This document shows, piece by piece, positions 1 to 8,631 of a DNA stretch of 64,000 nt; the stretch's first letter is position 1, and each line of letters begins with the position of its first letter. Made by a program: the position numbers and the translations under genes. The notes beneath the pieces were generated by a model, which saw only the letters and a list, made by a program, of their open reading frames with translations, was not told the DNA's origin and did no database searches. This DNA comes from Nitrospira sp. (lineage in GTDB: Bacteria > Nitrospirota > Nitrospiria > Nitrospirales > Nitrospiraceae), in the NCBI GenBank assembly GCA_037045225.1, contig JBAOHZ010000009.1:3830001-3894000 (forward strand), in the 5' to 3' direction.

Positions 1-2
1 CT

Positions 3-215
3 ATTCTCAACGTGCGGCAAGAGCTGCAGCGGATTGCTGCCATGGGGGGGGACCGTGCAGTTGAACGTATGAAACGAATCGTGGTGAACGGCTCGCTTCT
101 GAAACCCAACCTCTCCTTGCTTGCCAGTGAATCGAGCGTGTTAGATGCAGAAAGCCGCCCGTATGACGACCTGTTTGAGAAGCGAATCAATGCCCCGACC
201 ATTGTCACGCCGTAG
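3..215 (+). CDS. C-terminal end of an unidentified protein (5' truncated by window edge)
   Basis: The reading frame is open from the first bases of the window to a TAG at 213-215, so this is the last 70 residues of a longer protein; the GTG at 12 is probably internal. The visible tail is mixed alpha-helical and polar, ending in NAPTIVTP, with no motif I recognise. It lies upstream of, and co-oriented with, a run of exported-protein genes and may belong to the same transcription unit. I cannot assign a function. Confidence 0.6.
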   Translation: MLNVRQELQRIAAMGGDRAVERMKRIVVNGSLLKPNLSLLASESSVLDAESRPYDDLFEKRINAPTIVTP

Positions 216-480
216 ACGCGGATGGAGTCGATCATGAGCGGACATGGAGCGGCATTTCCCACGTCAAGCGGGAGCGGTCCCCGAGCGGTGTGGGGAGAAG
301 AGCGGAATCAAGGGCGGATATGACGTCGATGCGGCTATGGAACACGTGAAAAATCATGATGTTAGTTCGAAGGGTGATGCTGGAACGACTGTTGCTCAAT
401 CACTATCGCATTGCCTTCCAGATGGGCACAGCTGAGCGAGTTGGAAACGAGACAATCACACATACAGGAGGAGGCAGCAC

Positions 481-1113
481 ATGAAGAAGATGCAGGCAGT
501 TTTGCTTACCGGCACATTTGCGGTGGCGGCGTTGGCCGGTGGATGTTCGGGGCACAATGCCCAACAGGGTGGTCCGCTGGCCCGGACGGATACGCCGATT
601 CAGGAGGTCAAGGATCTTCCAAAGTGGGTTACTCAAAAAGGAGCGGCGTTCAGCGGCGAGCGTCGCGTGTTGTATGGGGTCGGCAACAGCGCAGGCATCT
701 TCAACCCGTCGTTGCGCCGAAAAGCGGCGGAAGGACAATCTCGAAACGATCTTGCGTCGACCCTGCAGGTCTACGTCGCCGGCCTTCAGAAGCAGTACAT
801 GGCCGAAACGACCGCAGGGAGTATGGATAAGACGAGCGTGGAGCAGCATATCCAAGATACGTTCAAACAAGTGACGGAAGCGACGCTGGTCGGGGCTCAG
901 ATCGTCGAATATTGGGAGAATCCTCAGCGGAACGAGGCCTATGCACTGGCGCGGCTTGATATTGAACAATTCATGGAAATTATGCGGAGCTACAAAGCCG
1001 CCAGCGGGCAATTCCAAGAATTAGATGCCAATATGCGCGAATTCGTCAGAAAGAATGCTGATAAGGCCCACGATGAGTTGAACCTAGAGTTGGACCGTCG
1101 GAAAAAGAGCTAG
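481..1113 (+). CDS. LPP20-like outer-membrane lipoprotein
   Basis: A 210-residue protein. It starts with a lipoprotein signal: a KK pair, a hydrophobic stretch and the lipobox LAGGC, so the mature protein should begin at Cys22 and be anchored in a membrane. The body (about residues 45-180) has the look of the LPP20/FlgP family: PKWV near the start of the domain, a VLYGVG strand, a long helix with RNDLA, and a YALARLD strand. LPP20 relatives include surface lipoproteins and FlgP-like proteins of the flagellar outer-membrane disc, but no flagellar gene is adjacent here. The RBS is AGGAGG, about 8 bases before the ATG at 481. The family call is from remembered motifs. It may work with the next exported proteins in the same direction. 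Confidence 0.65.
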   Translation: MKKMQAVLLTGTFAVAALAGGCSGHNAQQGGPLARTDTPIQEVKDLPKWVTQKGAAFSGERRVLYGVGNSAGIFNPSLRRKAAEGQSRNDLASTLQVYVAGLQKQYMAETTAGSMDKTSVEQHIQDTFKQVTEATLVGAQIVEYWENPQRNEAYALARLDIEQFMEIMRSYKAASGQFQELDANMREFVRKNADKAHDELNLELDRRKKS

Positions 1114-1149
1114 CGGAAGGAATGCCGCTCAACCCTGAGGGGGACGGAT

Positions 1150-1185
1150 GGCTGCGGGGGCGGAGTCTTACTGAGACCCGCAGCC
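1150..1185 (+). terminator. Hairpin between two co-oriented genes
   Basis: GGCTGCGGG at 1150-1158 pairs with CCCGCAGCC at 1177-1185, and an inner GTCT/AGAC pair closes a small loop. No clear T-run follows, so it could be a weak terminator, an attenuator or an mRNA-stability element between the lipoprotein gene and the gene at 1281. Confidence 0.4.
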
Positions 1186-1280
1186 GGCCACCACGTGTAG
1201 CGAGCAATGCGAACGGTCAATTGTGGGCGATAGCACAGCAGCAAACGGCGCCTGTAAGGGGGCACGAAGGAGGCTACACC

Positions 1281-1784
1281 ATGACGACAAGGAAAGAAAT
1301 TGGTCTTCTGAAAAGTAGCATCGGTCCTGCTGGGGCGTTGCTCTCGCTCCTGTTGCTCTGCGGAGGAAGGGCGGAGGCGGTGTCCTCTCTGCAAGATGGA
1401 TGGCTCATCACGCCGCAGGAGGCGGCGGCGCAGGCGGCTGAGTCTCCCGGCGGAAGCGTCCTCGATGTGGGGCGGCAGGAAAGCAACATGGGCCCGACCA
1501 TCGAAATTCTGAAGCCCAGCGACGGCGGGAAAGCGTCAGGACCGATCGAAATCCAAATCAACTTTGTGCCAAAGACAGGACCGGTGGATGTGAACAGTCT
1601 CAAAGTCTCGGTGGTGAAGTTCTTGTCCATCGACATCACCGACCGGCTGCGGGATTTTGTCTCCCCGTCGGGGATTCAAGTAAAAGAAGCGAAGATTCCA
1701 GCGGGCAAGCACATCGTGCGCATCAGTGTGGCGGATACTCAGGGGGCACGAAGCGTCAAGGAGATCGAGTTTGAGGTGTTGTGA
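1281..1784 (+). CDS. Exported protein with a single Ig-like beta-sandwich domain
   Basis: 167 residues. I chose the ATG at 1281 because GAAGGAGG lies about 7 bases upstream and the protein then begins with a normal signal peptide (hydrophobic residues about 13-30, ending near RAEA). The frame is open further upstream to 1122 but without a comparable start. After a polar linker, residues about 75-167 read as one beta-sandwich: TIEILKP, GPIEIQINF, VDVNSLKVSV, AGKHIVRISVAD and a final strand EIEFEVL. This resembles bacterial Ig/fibronectin-like modules that mediate protein contacts in the envelope. There are no catalytic residues to point to. It lies 69 bases before the protease gene, so the two may be co-expressed. 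The specific function is unknown. Confidence 0.65.
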   Translation: MTTRKEIGLLKSSIGPAGALLSLLLLCGGRAEAVSSLQDGWLITPQEAAAQAAESPGGSVLDVGRQESNMGPTIEILKPSDGGKASGPIEIQINFVPKTGPVDVNSLKVSVVKFLSIDITDRLRDFVSPSGIQVKEAKIPAGKHIVRISVADTQGARSVKEIEFEVL

Positions 1785-1853
1785 CGAAGGCGCAGGCGCC
1801 CAGGGAAGGGAGACCGTACGACCATGGACAAGAACAGAGAGGGCGAGGACAGC

Positions 1854-2912
1854 ATGAAACGGCGGAGGGGCGCGACTTTCTTGACCTTTCTCGGTCTCAG
1901 GTGGGTGATGACTGCGCTGTCCCTCTGCATCGCGGCTCCGGCAGGGGCCTCGACGCCGGCCCAAATTTACGCCACGGCTGCCCCGGCGGTGGTCCTGGTC
2001 GTGGCTAGCTCTGAGGACGGCGCGATGTCTGGAACTGGGTCCATCATCGATTCGACCGGCCTGGTTCTGACGAATTCGCATGTGATCTTCGACCGGGAAG
2101 CCAAGGCGCCCTACCGAAAGCTATGGGTCTTTTTGCGGCCTGATCGCGTGACGGGGAATGAGAAGACCGACCTGGCCCATCGCCTGCCGGCGACGCTGGT
2201 GGCGCACGATCCGGAGCTGGATCTCGCCCTGTTGAAAGTGGACGGTGCGTCAACCACCCTGCCGGTGTTGCCGATGGGCGATCCTGGGACCCTCAGTATC
2301 GGCTCGCGGGTGCTCGCGATCGGACATCCGGAGCAGGGTGGGTTGTGGAGTTTGACGACGGGAGTCATCAGCGCCGAATGGGAGAATTTCACCAATGTGC
2401 CGGGCAAGCATGTCTTTCAAACGGAAACGGGGCTCAATCGCGGCAACTCCGGTGGGCCGCTCATCGATGAGAACGGACAGCAGATCGGCGTCAACACTTC
2501 CATGGCGCGAAAGGCGAAAGACGGTCTGGCCATCACCAGTATTAGCTTTGCGGTGAAGTCCAGCGTGGCGAAAGAGTGGTTGGCCAAGCAGGGCGTGCAA
2601 GTCGCCTATGCAAAATCGATCCCGGCAGTAGTGGAAGGGCGGAAGGCGCCGGTTCAGCCGGAATCGGCCCCGACAGCTGGACGGAAACCGCAGGCCGGAG
2701 ATCCCAGGGTGGAGCAGGAGCGGGCGAGCACCAAGCCGCACCCCTCGACCGTGCTGGAAAATCAGCCCGAAGCCACGCCAGAAAACGGCCCAGGGTTGCC
2801 GCCGGTGCGGCCCTTTAGCCTGGATCGGCTTATGCGGGGGCTGGCCCAGGTCAGCGATGATCTGGAGTCGCAGATGGAACAGATGCAGGAAGAAATCCGA
2901 AAGCGTCGGTGA
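1854..2912 (+). CDS. Exported trypsin-like (S1C, HtrA/Deg-type) serine protease without a PDZ domain
   Basis: 352 residues from the ATG at 1854, which follows GGCGAGGAC and gives a clean signal peptide (KRRRG, then a hydrophobic run to APAGAS); an ATG at 1824 is an alternative. The protease domain spans about residues 30-245 of the mature region. All three catalytic residues are visible: His in LTNSHVI, Asp in ELDLALLKV and Ser in NRGNSGGPL. This is the DegP/HtrA signature, so it should cut misfolded or regulatory envelope proteins in the periplasm. There is no PDZ domain. The C-terminal third is instead a proline-, glutamate- and lysine-rich low-complexity tail ending in a short charged helix (SDDLESQMEQMQEE). 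It overlaps no neighbour, but the next gene starts 10 bases after its stop, so the pair is very likely co-transcribed. Confidence 0.85.
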   Translation: MKRRRGATFLTFLGLRWVMTALSLCIAAPAGASTPAQIYATAAPAVVLVVASSEDGAMSGTGSIIDSTGLVLTNSHVIFDREAKAPYRKLWVFLRPDRVTGNEKTDLAHRLPATLVAHDPELDLALLKVDGASTTLPVLPMGDPGTLSIGSRVLAIGHPEQGGLWSLTTGVISAEWENFTNVPGKHVFQTETGLNRGNSGGPLIDENGQQIGVNTSMARKAKDGLAITSISFAVKSSVAKEWLAKQGVQVAYAKSIPAVVEGRKAPVQPESAPTAGRKPQAGDPRVEQERASTKPHPSTVLENQPEATPENGPGLPPVRPFSLDRLMRGLAQVSDDLESQMEQMQEEIRKRR

Positions 2913-2921
2913 GGAGTCATC

Positions 2922-3566
2922 ATGGAGGGTACAGCGTATACCTGGATGTGGAGGCGTATGTCGACGAATTGCCGAGCCTGCTGTGCAGTCCTGCTCGCTG
3001 GGCTGATGCTGATCGGACCGGGGATGATGGCGGCAACGGCTGTCGAGCCACCGGCGACAAAGTTGGATTGTTCTGTGTACGAAACAAAATCCATGAATGT
3101 CTCTGCAGCGTTCACCGTCGCGCAGTTTATCTTCAACATCATCCCTTCCATCGGGTTTAGTCGGACTACAGGGGTTGCCTGGGACAAGGTTGTCCACGGG
3201 ACCATCGCGCGTTATGTCGAACTCTGTAATCGCTACAACGCAGGGTTGGTCGATAAGGCCGAATATGAAGCGCGCCTGAAGGAGATCGAAGCGCTCTATA
3301 AGGAAACAAAGGACATGGAGGAGAAGCTCTTTGCGGCGACCCGTCAGCGGGCCAAGAATTCCAGCGATGAGATGGACGAAATGTTAGGCAGAAAACGCAA
3401 GGCGCCATCTGTTCCAGCGGAAGTGGAAGCATCGGTCAAGGCGCTGGCTGAAAAGGTCGAGAGCCTCGCCCCCATCGGTAAGCCGCTCAAACCGGCGGCC
3501 CCGTGCAAGCCGCCGGACATGCTGGGGGCGCCGGGGGCAAAGCCGGAGACTGGGCGCAATTGCTGA
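2922..3566 (+). CDS. Exported helical protein of unknown function
   Basis: 214 residues. The ATG at 2922 has the strong RBS GAGGAG 6 bases upstream, and the gene starts 10 bases after the protease stop. An N-terminal hydrophobic stretch (CCAVLLAGLMLIGPGMMAA) looks like a signal peptide. A second moderately hydrophobic stretch (TVAQFIFNIIPSIGF, about residues 66-80) could touch the membrane. Residues about 105-150 form a charged helix or coiled coil (YEARLKEIEALYKETKDMEE), followed by a proline-rich tail with three late cysteines. I do not recognise the family. The tight spacing suggests it serves as a partner or substrate of the protease. That is inference only. Confidence 0.65.
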   Translation: MEGTAYTWMWRRMSTNCRACCAVLLAGLMLIGPGMMAATAVEPPATKLDCSVYETKSMNVSAAFTVAQFIFNIIPSIGFSRTTGVAWDKVVHGTIARYVELCNRYNAGLVDKAEYEARLKEIEALYKETKDMEEKLFAATRQRAKNSSDEMDEMLGRKRKAPSVPAEVEASVKALAEKVESLAPIGKPLKPAAPCKPPDMLGAPGAKPETGRNC

Positions 3567-3743
3567 GTGGGGCGGGTGAGGGGTGCGACAACGATGAAGA
3601 AGCGTTGCGCGCTGAGTTCATGCCGTCCTCCTGATGATCCTGCCTGTTTCGTGCGTTGTTCCGGCCGACCAACGCGCCGCTGCGCATTGGCCAAGGCTCA
3701 AGCTTCCGCAACATGACAGTGTATAGGTGCTGAAGGAGTCTCG

Positions 3744-6700
3744 ATGTTTGCTCGGTGGATGACGATTTGCGTCGTGGGGCTGCTCGCGACGAGCATGGCC
3801 TGGGGATTGACCATGATGCTTCCGCAACTGTTTGGTTCGTGGGAGATGGCCACGTACGATCTCCGGATGCGTTGGCAGGGTGCGGGCAAGGCCGATCCTG
3901 CGATCGTGGTGATCGGGCGTGAGAAGGAAAGCGAGGAGGCGTTTGGGTCCGGGATCTGGGATCGTGCAGTCTTCGCCAAAGTGATCGCCGCGTTGGGGCG
4001 AGCCGGTGCCCGAACCATCGCGCTTGATTTCCACATGCCCAATGCCAGCCCGCCAGAGCGCGGCGACGGCGCAAGTGACCGCGCCTTGCTAGTGGCTACC
4101 AGCGGCGCCGGGATGGTGCTGTATCCCATGGCGGTTCCAGCTCCAGGTACGGTACCTCCCACCACGTTGGCGCTTTCGGATGTGTTCACGCTCATGACCC
4201 CAACATTTGATGCCCAGGTGGTGCAGGCGCTTCCGCAAGCCGGTCGCATGGAGGGTCCGTTCCTCGCGCTGGCGTCGGCGGCTGCCGGGGTCGGGCATAT
4301 CGCTGCCTGGCCTGATGAAGACGGGGTCTATCGCCGCGTGCCCACGTTCGTCGCGGTCGGCGATCGCGCAGTGCCGGCGTTGGGGGTGGCGATGGCGGCG
4401 AATGTCCTGCGCGTGCCACCCGACCATATTGAACTGGTCCCAGGCGATGCGCTGCGGCTTCGCGATGCCCATTGGCCCGATGGTCGCCAACGGACTGTTT
4501 CTGCCCCGGTCGATGCCCAAGGGCAACTGCTGATTCGCCACACGAAGCACTATCCGGATAGGGAACATCCGGACACGGACAACACCTTTCCGTACTTTGA
4601 GTTTCGGCAAGTGTCGGATGCAATCGAGGAGGGGGATGAGGCCGGATTACGGGAGTGGTTTGCGGGAAAGCTGGTTATCCTGGTGCATGCCTGGCTGGGG
4701 GCCGACAAGCGTTGGACGCCGTATGAAGCGAACGTGCCGGGCGGCTTTATTCTAGCTGATGTCGCTAACACAATTTTAACCCAGCAAGGTCTGCGCCAGA
4801 TCGGCACATCAGCAGGCTGGTTGCTGACCCTCTTCCTCGGCTTGGGAGCCGCTGCTGCTGTGACGCTCCTCCCGGGATGGGGCGGACCAGTGGCGGCGGG
4901 TGTGCTTGGCGCAGGCTATACGGCGGTCACGTTCGTGGTCATGGGGTTCGGCGAGCTCGTGCTCCCGGTCCTGTCGCCCCTCGTGGCCGTGAGCATTGCG
5001 TCGCTGCTCGCGCTCGGCTGGACGCGACAGCATGCCGCGTTGCGTGTGACCCACTTAGAACAGGAACAGCTCGCCTTGCATCGTGCCCTGGCGACGAAAC
5101 AGACGCTGCTTGCGCAGCATGAATCGCGCGCCTATCAGTTGGAGGAAGACGTCGTGACGGCGAAGGCCGACGCGGCGGAGGGCACATATCGACAAACGTC
5201 ACTTGAGCGGACGATCGCGTCGTTGCACCAACAATTGCACGGGGCGAAGCGAGAGGCTGACGAAGCGAGAGGGACGGTGACGGCGCTGGAAGAGAAACTG
5301 GTGTCGGCGCAGGCAGAGGTGACGCAGGGCGCCGATCAGCAAACGTCGCTCGAACGGACCATCGCATCATTGCAGCAGCAATTGCAGGGGGCACAGCGCG
5401 AAGCCGACGAGACGAGGCAGGCGGTGACAGCGCTGGAAGGGAGGCTGGCGTCGGTAAAGGCGGAGGTGACGCAGGGCGCCGATCAGCAAACGTCGCTTGA
5501 ACGGACCATCGCATCATTGCAGCAGCAATTGCAGGGGGCACAGCGTGAAGCCGACGAGACGAGGCAGGCGGTGACAGCGCTGGAAGGGAGGCTGGCGTCG
5601 GTAAAGGCGGTAGAGCCTGGCCGTGGGGCGACGGGAACGGCTGAGCAGGAAGATGTCCGGCAAGAGTGCGCCCGGTTCGGTATTCTGACGAGAGATCCGA
5701 TTCTGCTGCGCTGTTGGAAGGATCTCAAAAAAGCAGCTGATACCTCGATTCCGATCCTGATACTGGGCGAAGCGGGAACCGGGAAAGAGTTGTTTGCCCA
5801 GGCTGCCCACCGGCTGAGCGCACGGTCAGCACGCCCGTTTGTGCCGGTCAATATGGCGGCGGTGCCTCCGGACCTCTTCGAGAGCCAGCTCTTCGGCCAT
5901 GTCCGCGGTTCGTTCAGTGGTGCGGTGCACGATCATGAGGGGTATTTTCTGCAGGCTCACAACGGTACGATTTTTCTCGATGAAATCGGCGACTTGCGTC
6001 CGGACTTGCAGGCGAAATTGCTGCGTGTGTTGCAGGAAGGCGTGGTGACCCGAGTAGGGGATCGAAAATCCGTGGCGGTGGATGTGCGTGTGGTAGGCGC
6101 GACAAATCGAGAGCTCCTCCAAGGCATCGCGGAAGGGTGGTTTCGAGAGGACCTCTATTACCGGCTGCACGGCATCGAGCTTCGTCTGCCGCCGTTGCGG
6201 GATCGGCAAGGCGATATTGAAACACTGGCGATGAAGTTTATTGAGCAGGCGGCAGCGACGAACAGTCGCACGAAGATGGTCCTTTCGCAAGGAGCGTTGA
6301 ATCGGCTCACAAGTTGGCCCTGGAAGGGCAACGTGCGAGAACTGAAACGGTGTCTTGAGAATGCGGTGATTCTGGCGGATGGCTCCTCCATCCTTGAGGA
6401 GGATCTGCGCTTGACGGGACCTGCGACTCTTGCACCAGGGGCTGTTCTCGTAGTGCCGGCGGCTGAGGCATCGGATGGGAATGGTGATCCGAAGAAAAGC
6501 GATCAGGTGTTACTGCGAGTGCTTCGCGACCACAGCTTTGATTTACAGGCGACGGGCGCGACTTTGGGATGGGATCGCAGTACGGTCATGCAACGCTTGA
6601 AGGGCATGTGCTTCCAGGCATTGGTCGAAGCCAAGGGCGATCAACGGAATGCGGCATCGAGTCTGGCGGGTCAACCGGGGCTCACCAGACTGGTGGAGGT

Positions 6701-6863
6701 GAAGCTGAACGAGTACAGCGTACATCTGAAAAAGGTCGTGGCGACATTTCCCTCCGAAGAGACTGCGGTAGCGGGATGCCGCAAACGATTCAAGAATTTG
6801 CCGGAGCGGTATCAGGACGCGCTGGCGACACTGGTCCGATTGCATATGAAAAGTGGAGGGTAG
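3744..6863 (+). CDS. Membrane-bound CHASE2 / coiled-coil / sigma-54 activator (bEBP) fusion
   Basis: 1039 residues. Order: a TM helix (about 1-27); a CHASE2-type periplasmic sensor (about 30-345, with YDLRMRW and PAIVVIG near its start); three TM helices (about 355-425); a long coiled coil (about 437-625) containing three 49-residue repeats; then an AAA+ sigma-54 activation domain (about 645-880). The AAA+ part has Walker A GEAGTGKE at about 675, Walker B FLDEIGD at about 745, and arginine-finger region REDLYYR. The sigma-54-contacting loop, normally GAFTGA, reads GSFSGA at 722-727. A Fis-like helix-turn-helix follows (about 925-955) and then an unusual tail of about 80 residues. Bacterial enhancer-binding proteins remodel sigma-54 holoenzyme to open promoters; this one would do so from the membrane in response to an external cue. 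The RBS is GAAGGAG. The domain calls come from visible motifs; the signal and target genes are unknown. Confidence 0.85.
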   Translation: MFARWMTICVVGLLATSMAWGLTMMLPQLFGSWEMATYDLRMRWQGAGKADPAIVVIGREKESEEAFGSGIWDRAVFAKVIAALGRAGARTIALDFHMPNASPPERGDGASDRALLVATSGAGMVLYPMAVPAPGTVPPTTLALSDVFTLMTPTFDAQVVQALPQAGRMEGPFLALASAAAGVGHIAAWPDEDGVYRRVPTFVAVGDRAVPALGVAMAANVLRVPPDHIELVPGDALRLRDAHWPDGRQRTVSAPVDAQGQLLIRHTKHYPDREHPDTDNTFPYFEFRQVSDAIEEGDEAGLREWFAGKLVILVHAWLGADKRWTPYEANVPGGFILADVANTILTQQGLRQIGTSAGWLLTLFLGLGAAAAVTLLPGWGGPVAAGVLGAGYTAVTFVVMGFGELVLPVLSPLVAVSIASLLALGWTRQHAALRVTHLEQEQLALHRALATKQTLLAQHESRAYQLEEDVVTAKADAAEGTYRQTSLERTIASLHQQLHGAKREADEARGTVTALEEKLVSAQAEVTQGADQQTSLERTIASLQQQLQGAQREADETRQAVTALEGRLASVKAEVTQGADQQTSLERTIASLQQQLQGAQREADETRQAVTALEGRLASVKAVEPGRGATGTAEQEDVRQECARFGILTRDPILLRCWKDLKKAADTSIPILILGEAGTGKELFAQAAHRLSARSARPFVPVNMAAVPPDLFESQLFGHVRGSFSGAVHDHEGYFLQAHNGTIFLDEIGDLRPDLQAKLLRVLQEGVVTRVGDRKSVAVDVRVVGATNRELLQGIAEGWFREDLYYRLHGIELRLPPLRDRQGDIETLAMKFIEQAAATNSRTKMVLSQGALNRLTSWPWKGNVRELKRCLENAVILADGSSILEEDLRLTGPATLAPGAVLVVPAAEASDGNGDPKKSDQVLLRVLRDHSFDLQATGATLGWDRSTVMQRLKGMCFQALVEAKGDQRNAASSLAGQPGLTRLVEVKLNEYSVHLKKVVATFPSEETAVAGCRKRFKNLPERYQDALATLVRLHMKSGG
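5172..5612 (+). repeat. Three tandem 147-bp in-frame repeats encoding coiled-coil units
   Basis: Copies begin near 5172, 5319 and 5466. The second and third are almost identical at the DNA level over their full 147 bases; the first is clearly diverged. Each encodes 49 residues built around TSLERTIASLQQQLQGA and EADETRQAVTALEGRLAS. Since 49 is exactly seven heptads, adding or losing a unit lengthens the coiled coil without breaking its register. The near identity of copies two and three points to a recent duplication or gene conversion. Confidence 0.9.
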
Positions 6864-7399
6864 GCATCTGGTCGGCGGATGAGTGTGTGAAGGAAAATAT
6901 ACCGATGCTTCCTGTGTGGCGACTGACTGCATTCACGGTGTGTTGCATGTTGCTTGTATCGAGGCTGTAGCCTGAATCAATTCTGACGGTGCCTCCGTCC
7001 TAGGCATCATGGGTGCGGTCGTCCATGGTATTTCAGAACCTTTCCTGGCGGCGAGTGCGGCAGGGTTTGTGCCTTCTGTCCGTATAAACGATTTACGAGG
7101 GCCTCACCGTTTGGCCATCCATCGTTCAAAGGTTTTAATTAACTCCGATGCCATTTCACCACGGTGTCAGACGTCAGGCCGATGTTTACTGGAATCCGGA
7201 GGCTCCTCGTTCAGTAGAGTGATGGTTCCGGGCTGCCGTCGCGACGGCGATAAATCTCAAAAACTCCCAAATCATGGGCCAGTTTCCTTCTTCGTGATAA
7301 CGTGCTTTGGAGTACTGTGATCCACGCAGCGGAGTCCGGCAGGAGTCCCTTTGCTCACAGGCAGACTGCAGGCTCTCGTCTAGGCGACAGGAGGCACCC
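6864..7399. other. 536-base stretch with no convincing gene
   Basis: Only short open frames without a good RBS are present (for example 7009-7320). The base composition is lower in GC than its flanks, with AT-rich patches around 7130-7145. The last bases (AGGAGG, about 7389-7394) are the RBS of the gene at 7400. I see no tRNA, repeat or clear terminator. Promoters for the 7400 gene probably lie here. Confidence 0.5.
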
Positions 7400-8542
7400 A
7401 TGGGCGTCCGCGATCGCGCGTACATGCACCACCGTGATTCCCTCGCGACCTCTCGCATGTCGACGCGACGAGTCATGGCGATCAGTCTGGTGCTGATCGG
7501 TCTTGTGTCCTGGTACCGGCTGACAGACACGGCCACGGACCAGGCGCGACCGAACATCCAACAGGCAGTGCCTGTCCCCGCCATCTCCCATAGTCCAGCT
7601 CGTTCCCCCGCTCATCCATACCAGCGCTATCTGGATGCCGTCGTGCCGGAGTCGGATACCCTCCGAGCGCTGGCCTACACCAAAGTCAAAGGCTGTCCGG
7701 CCGGTGATCGCACGTGCATGTTGACCGAACTGTATCGATTCGTTCAGCACGATATTGGCTACTTGGACGATCCTGTGGCGAGGGAGCACATTCAATCCCC
7801 ACAGGCCACACTCCAAATTGGAGCGGGGGACTGTGAAGACCTCTCGATTCTCCTTGCCTCACTCCTCGACAATGTGGGGATTCCCAACTATCTTGTCTTT
7901 ACGAATAACCACACGTATACCCTGGCTTGCGACGTGGATCCGAGCACGATGGCCCCGACACTCGCAGAGCGGTATGCCATCCAGCCACCGCCGGTCCAGC
8001 GAGACGAGACTCGCTCAATCCCCCCACATTCTCTCTCGGTGACCAGGCTCGATGCCACCACGCCGACGCAGGTGGGAATTGAATTCCATACCAATGGCCC
8101 ACTGGATTGGATGGTCGTTCCATCACAAGAAGACGTCGAGGCCATTCAACAAGGTCGTCCCTATCAGACCTATCCGTCCTGTTCACGAGACGGCGTGACA
8201 AGCTTTCGTGCAACCTGCGTGATTCTGGTCGGCGCGCCGTTAGTGGCCTACAATCGTCACGAGACACCCGTTGAGCTGGCCATCAGACTACGCTATCAGA
8301 TCGCACCGGTAGCACCCACGCTTCCACCCATCAAGACATATGCGCTCAACGACGCTCAATGCGTGCCGCTTGATCCATCCATCAAAGGCCAAGCCTATCC
8401 AGGGCAGATCATGCCGAGCGTTGTGACGGCCCCCTATAGGACCGCTGTGAATCGAGCAGGAAAAGTCGTCGCGCTCGATTCGGGCCCAACCGGCGACGAC
8501 CCTGCGCACTTCCCCCTGCAGCCTCAAAGCCTAACTCGGTAG
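7400..8542 (+). CDS. Membrane-anchored transglutaminase-like cysteine protease-fold protein
   Basis: 380 residues from the ATG at 7400, chosen because CAGGAGG lies 6-7 bases upstream. An N-terminal hydrophobic segment (VMAISLVLIGLVSWY, about residues 24-38) makes it an anchored or exported protein. The core (about 85-180) is transglutaminase-like: a helix before GAGDCEDLSILLASLL supplies the cysteine, and TNNHTYTLACDVD supplies the histidine and following aspartate of the Cys-His-Asp triad. Such domains act as proteases, transglutaminases or peptide ligases in the envelope. The rest (about 190-380) is rich in proline and threonine and has no motif I know. The following small gene at 8632 is co-oriented. 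The substrate is unknown. Confidence 0.7.
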   Translation: MGVRDRAYMHHRDSLATSRMSTRRVMAISLVLIGLVSWYRLTDTATDQARPNIQQAVPVPAISHSPARSPAHPYQRYLDAVVPESDTLRALAYTKVKGCPAGDRTCMLTELYRFVQHDIGYLDDPVAREHIQSPQATLQIGAGDCEDLSILLASLLDNVGIPNYLVFTNNHTYTLACDVDPSTMAPTLAERYAIQPPPVQRDETRSIPPHSLSVTRLDATTPTQVGIEFHTNGPLDWMVVPSQEDVEAIQQGRPYQTYPSCSRDGVTSFRATCVILVGAPLVAYNRHETPVELAIRLRYQIAPVAPTLPPIKTYALNDAQCVPLDPSIKGQAYPGQIMPSVVTAPYRTAVNRAGKVVALDSGPTGDDPAHFPLQPQSLTR

Positions 8543-8631
8543 ATAACGAAGCCAGTATCAGTACTGGCCTGTCCGTGAATGGCTCACTCCTAACTCGGTC
8601 ATTCATGGTCCAGGCAAAGGTGGAGATAAAT

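Noticed and set aside
244..435. Short plus-strand frame between the first partial gene and the lipoprotein gene
   Set aside because: No convincing RBS, no recognisable composition, and it ends inside the leader of the next gene.
3618..5541. Long minus-strand frames opposite the CHASE2 activator
   Set aside because: Arginine/proline-rich composition typical of the antisense of GC-rich coding DNA; the repeats in them simply mirror the coiled-coil repeats.
5172..5612. Direct repeats considered as a CRISPR array
   Set aside because: The units are adjacent, without unique spacers, and lie in frame within a coiled-coil coding region.
7009..7320. Possible 103-residue protein upstream of the transglutaminase-like gene
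   Set aside because: No good RBS, irregular codon use and no hydrophobic or family pattern.
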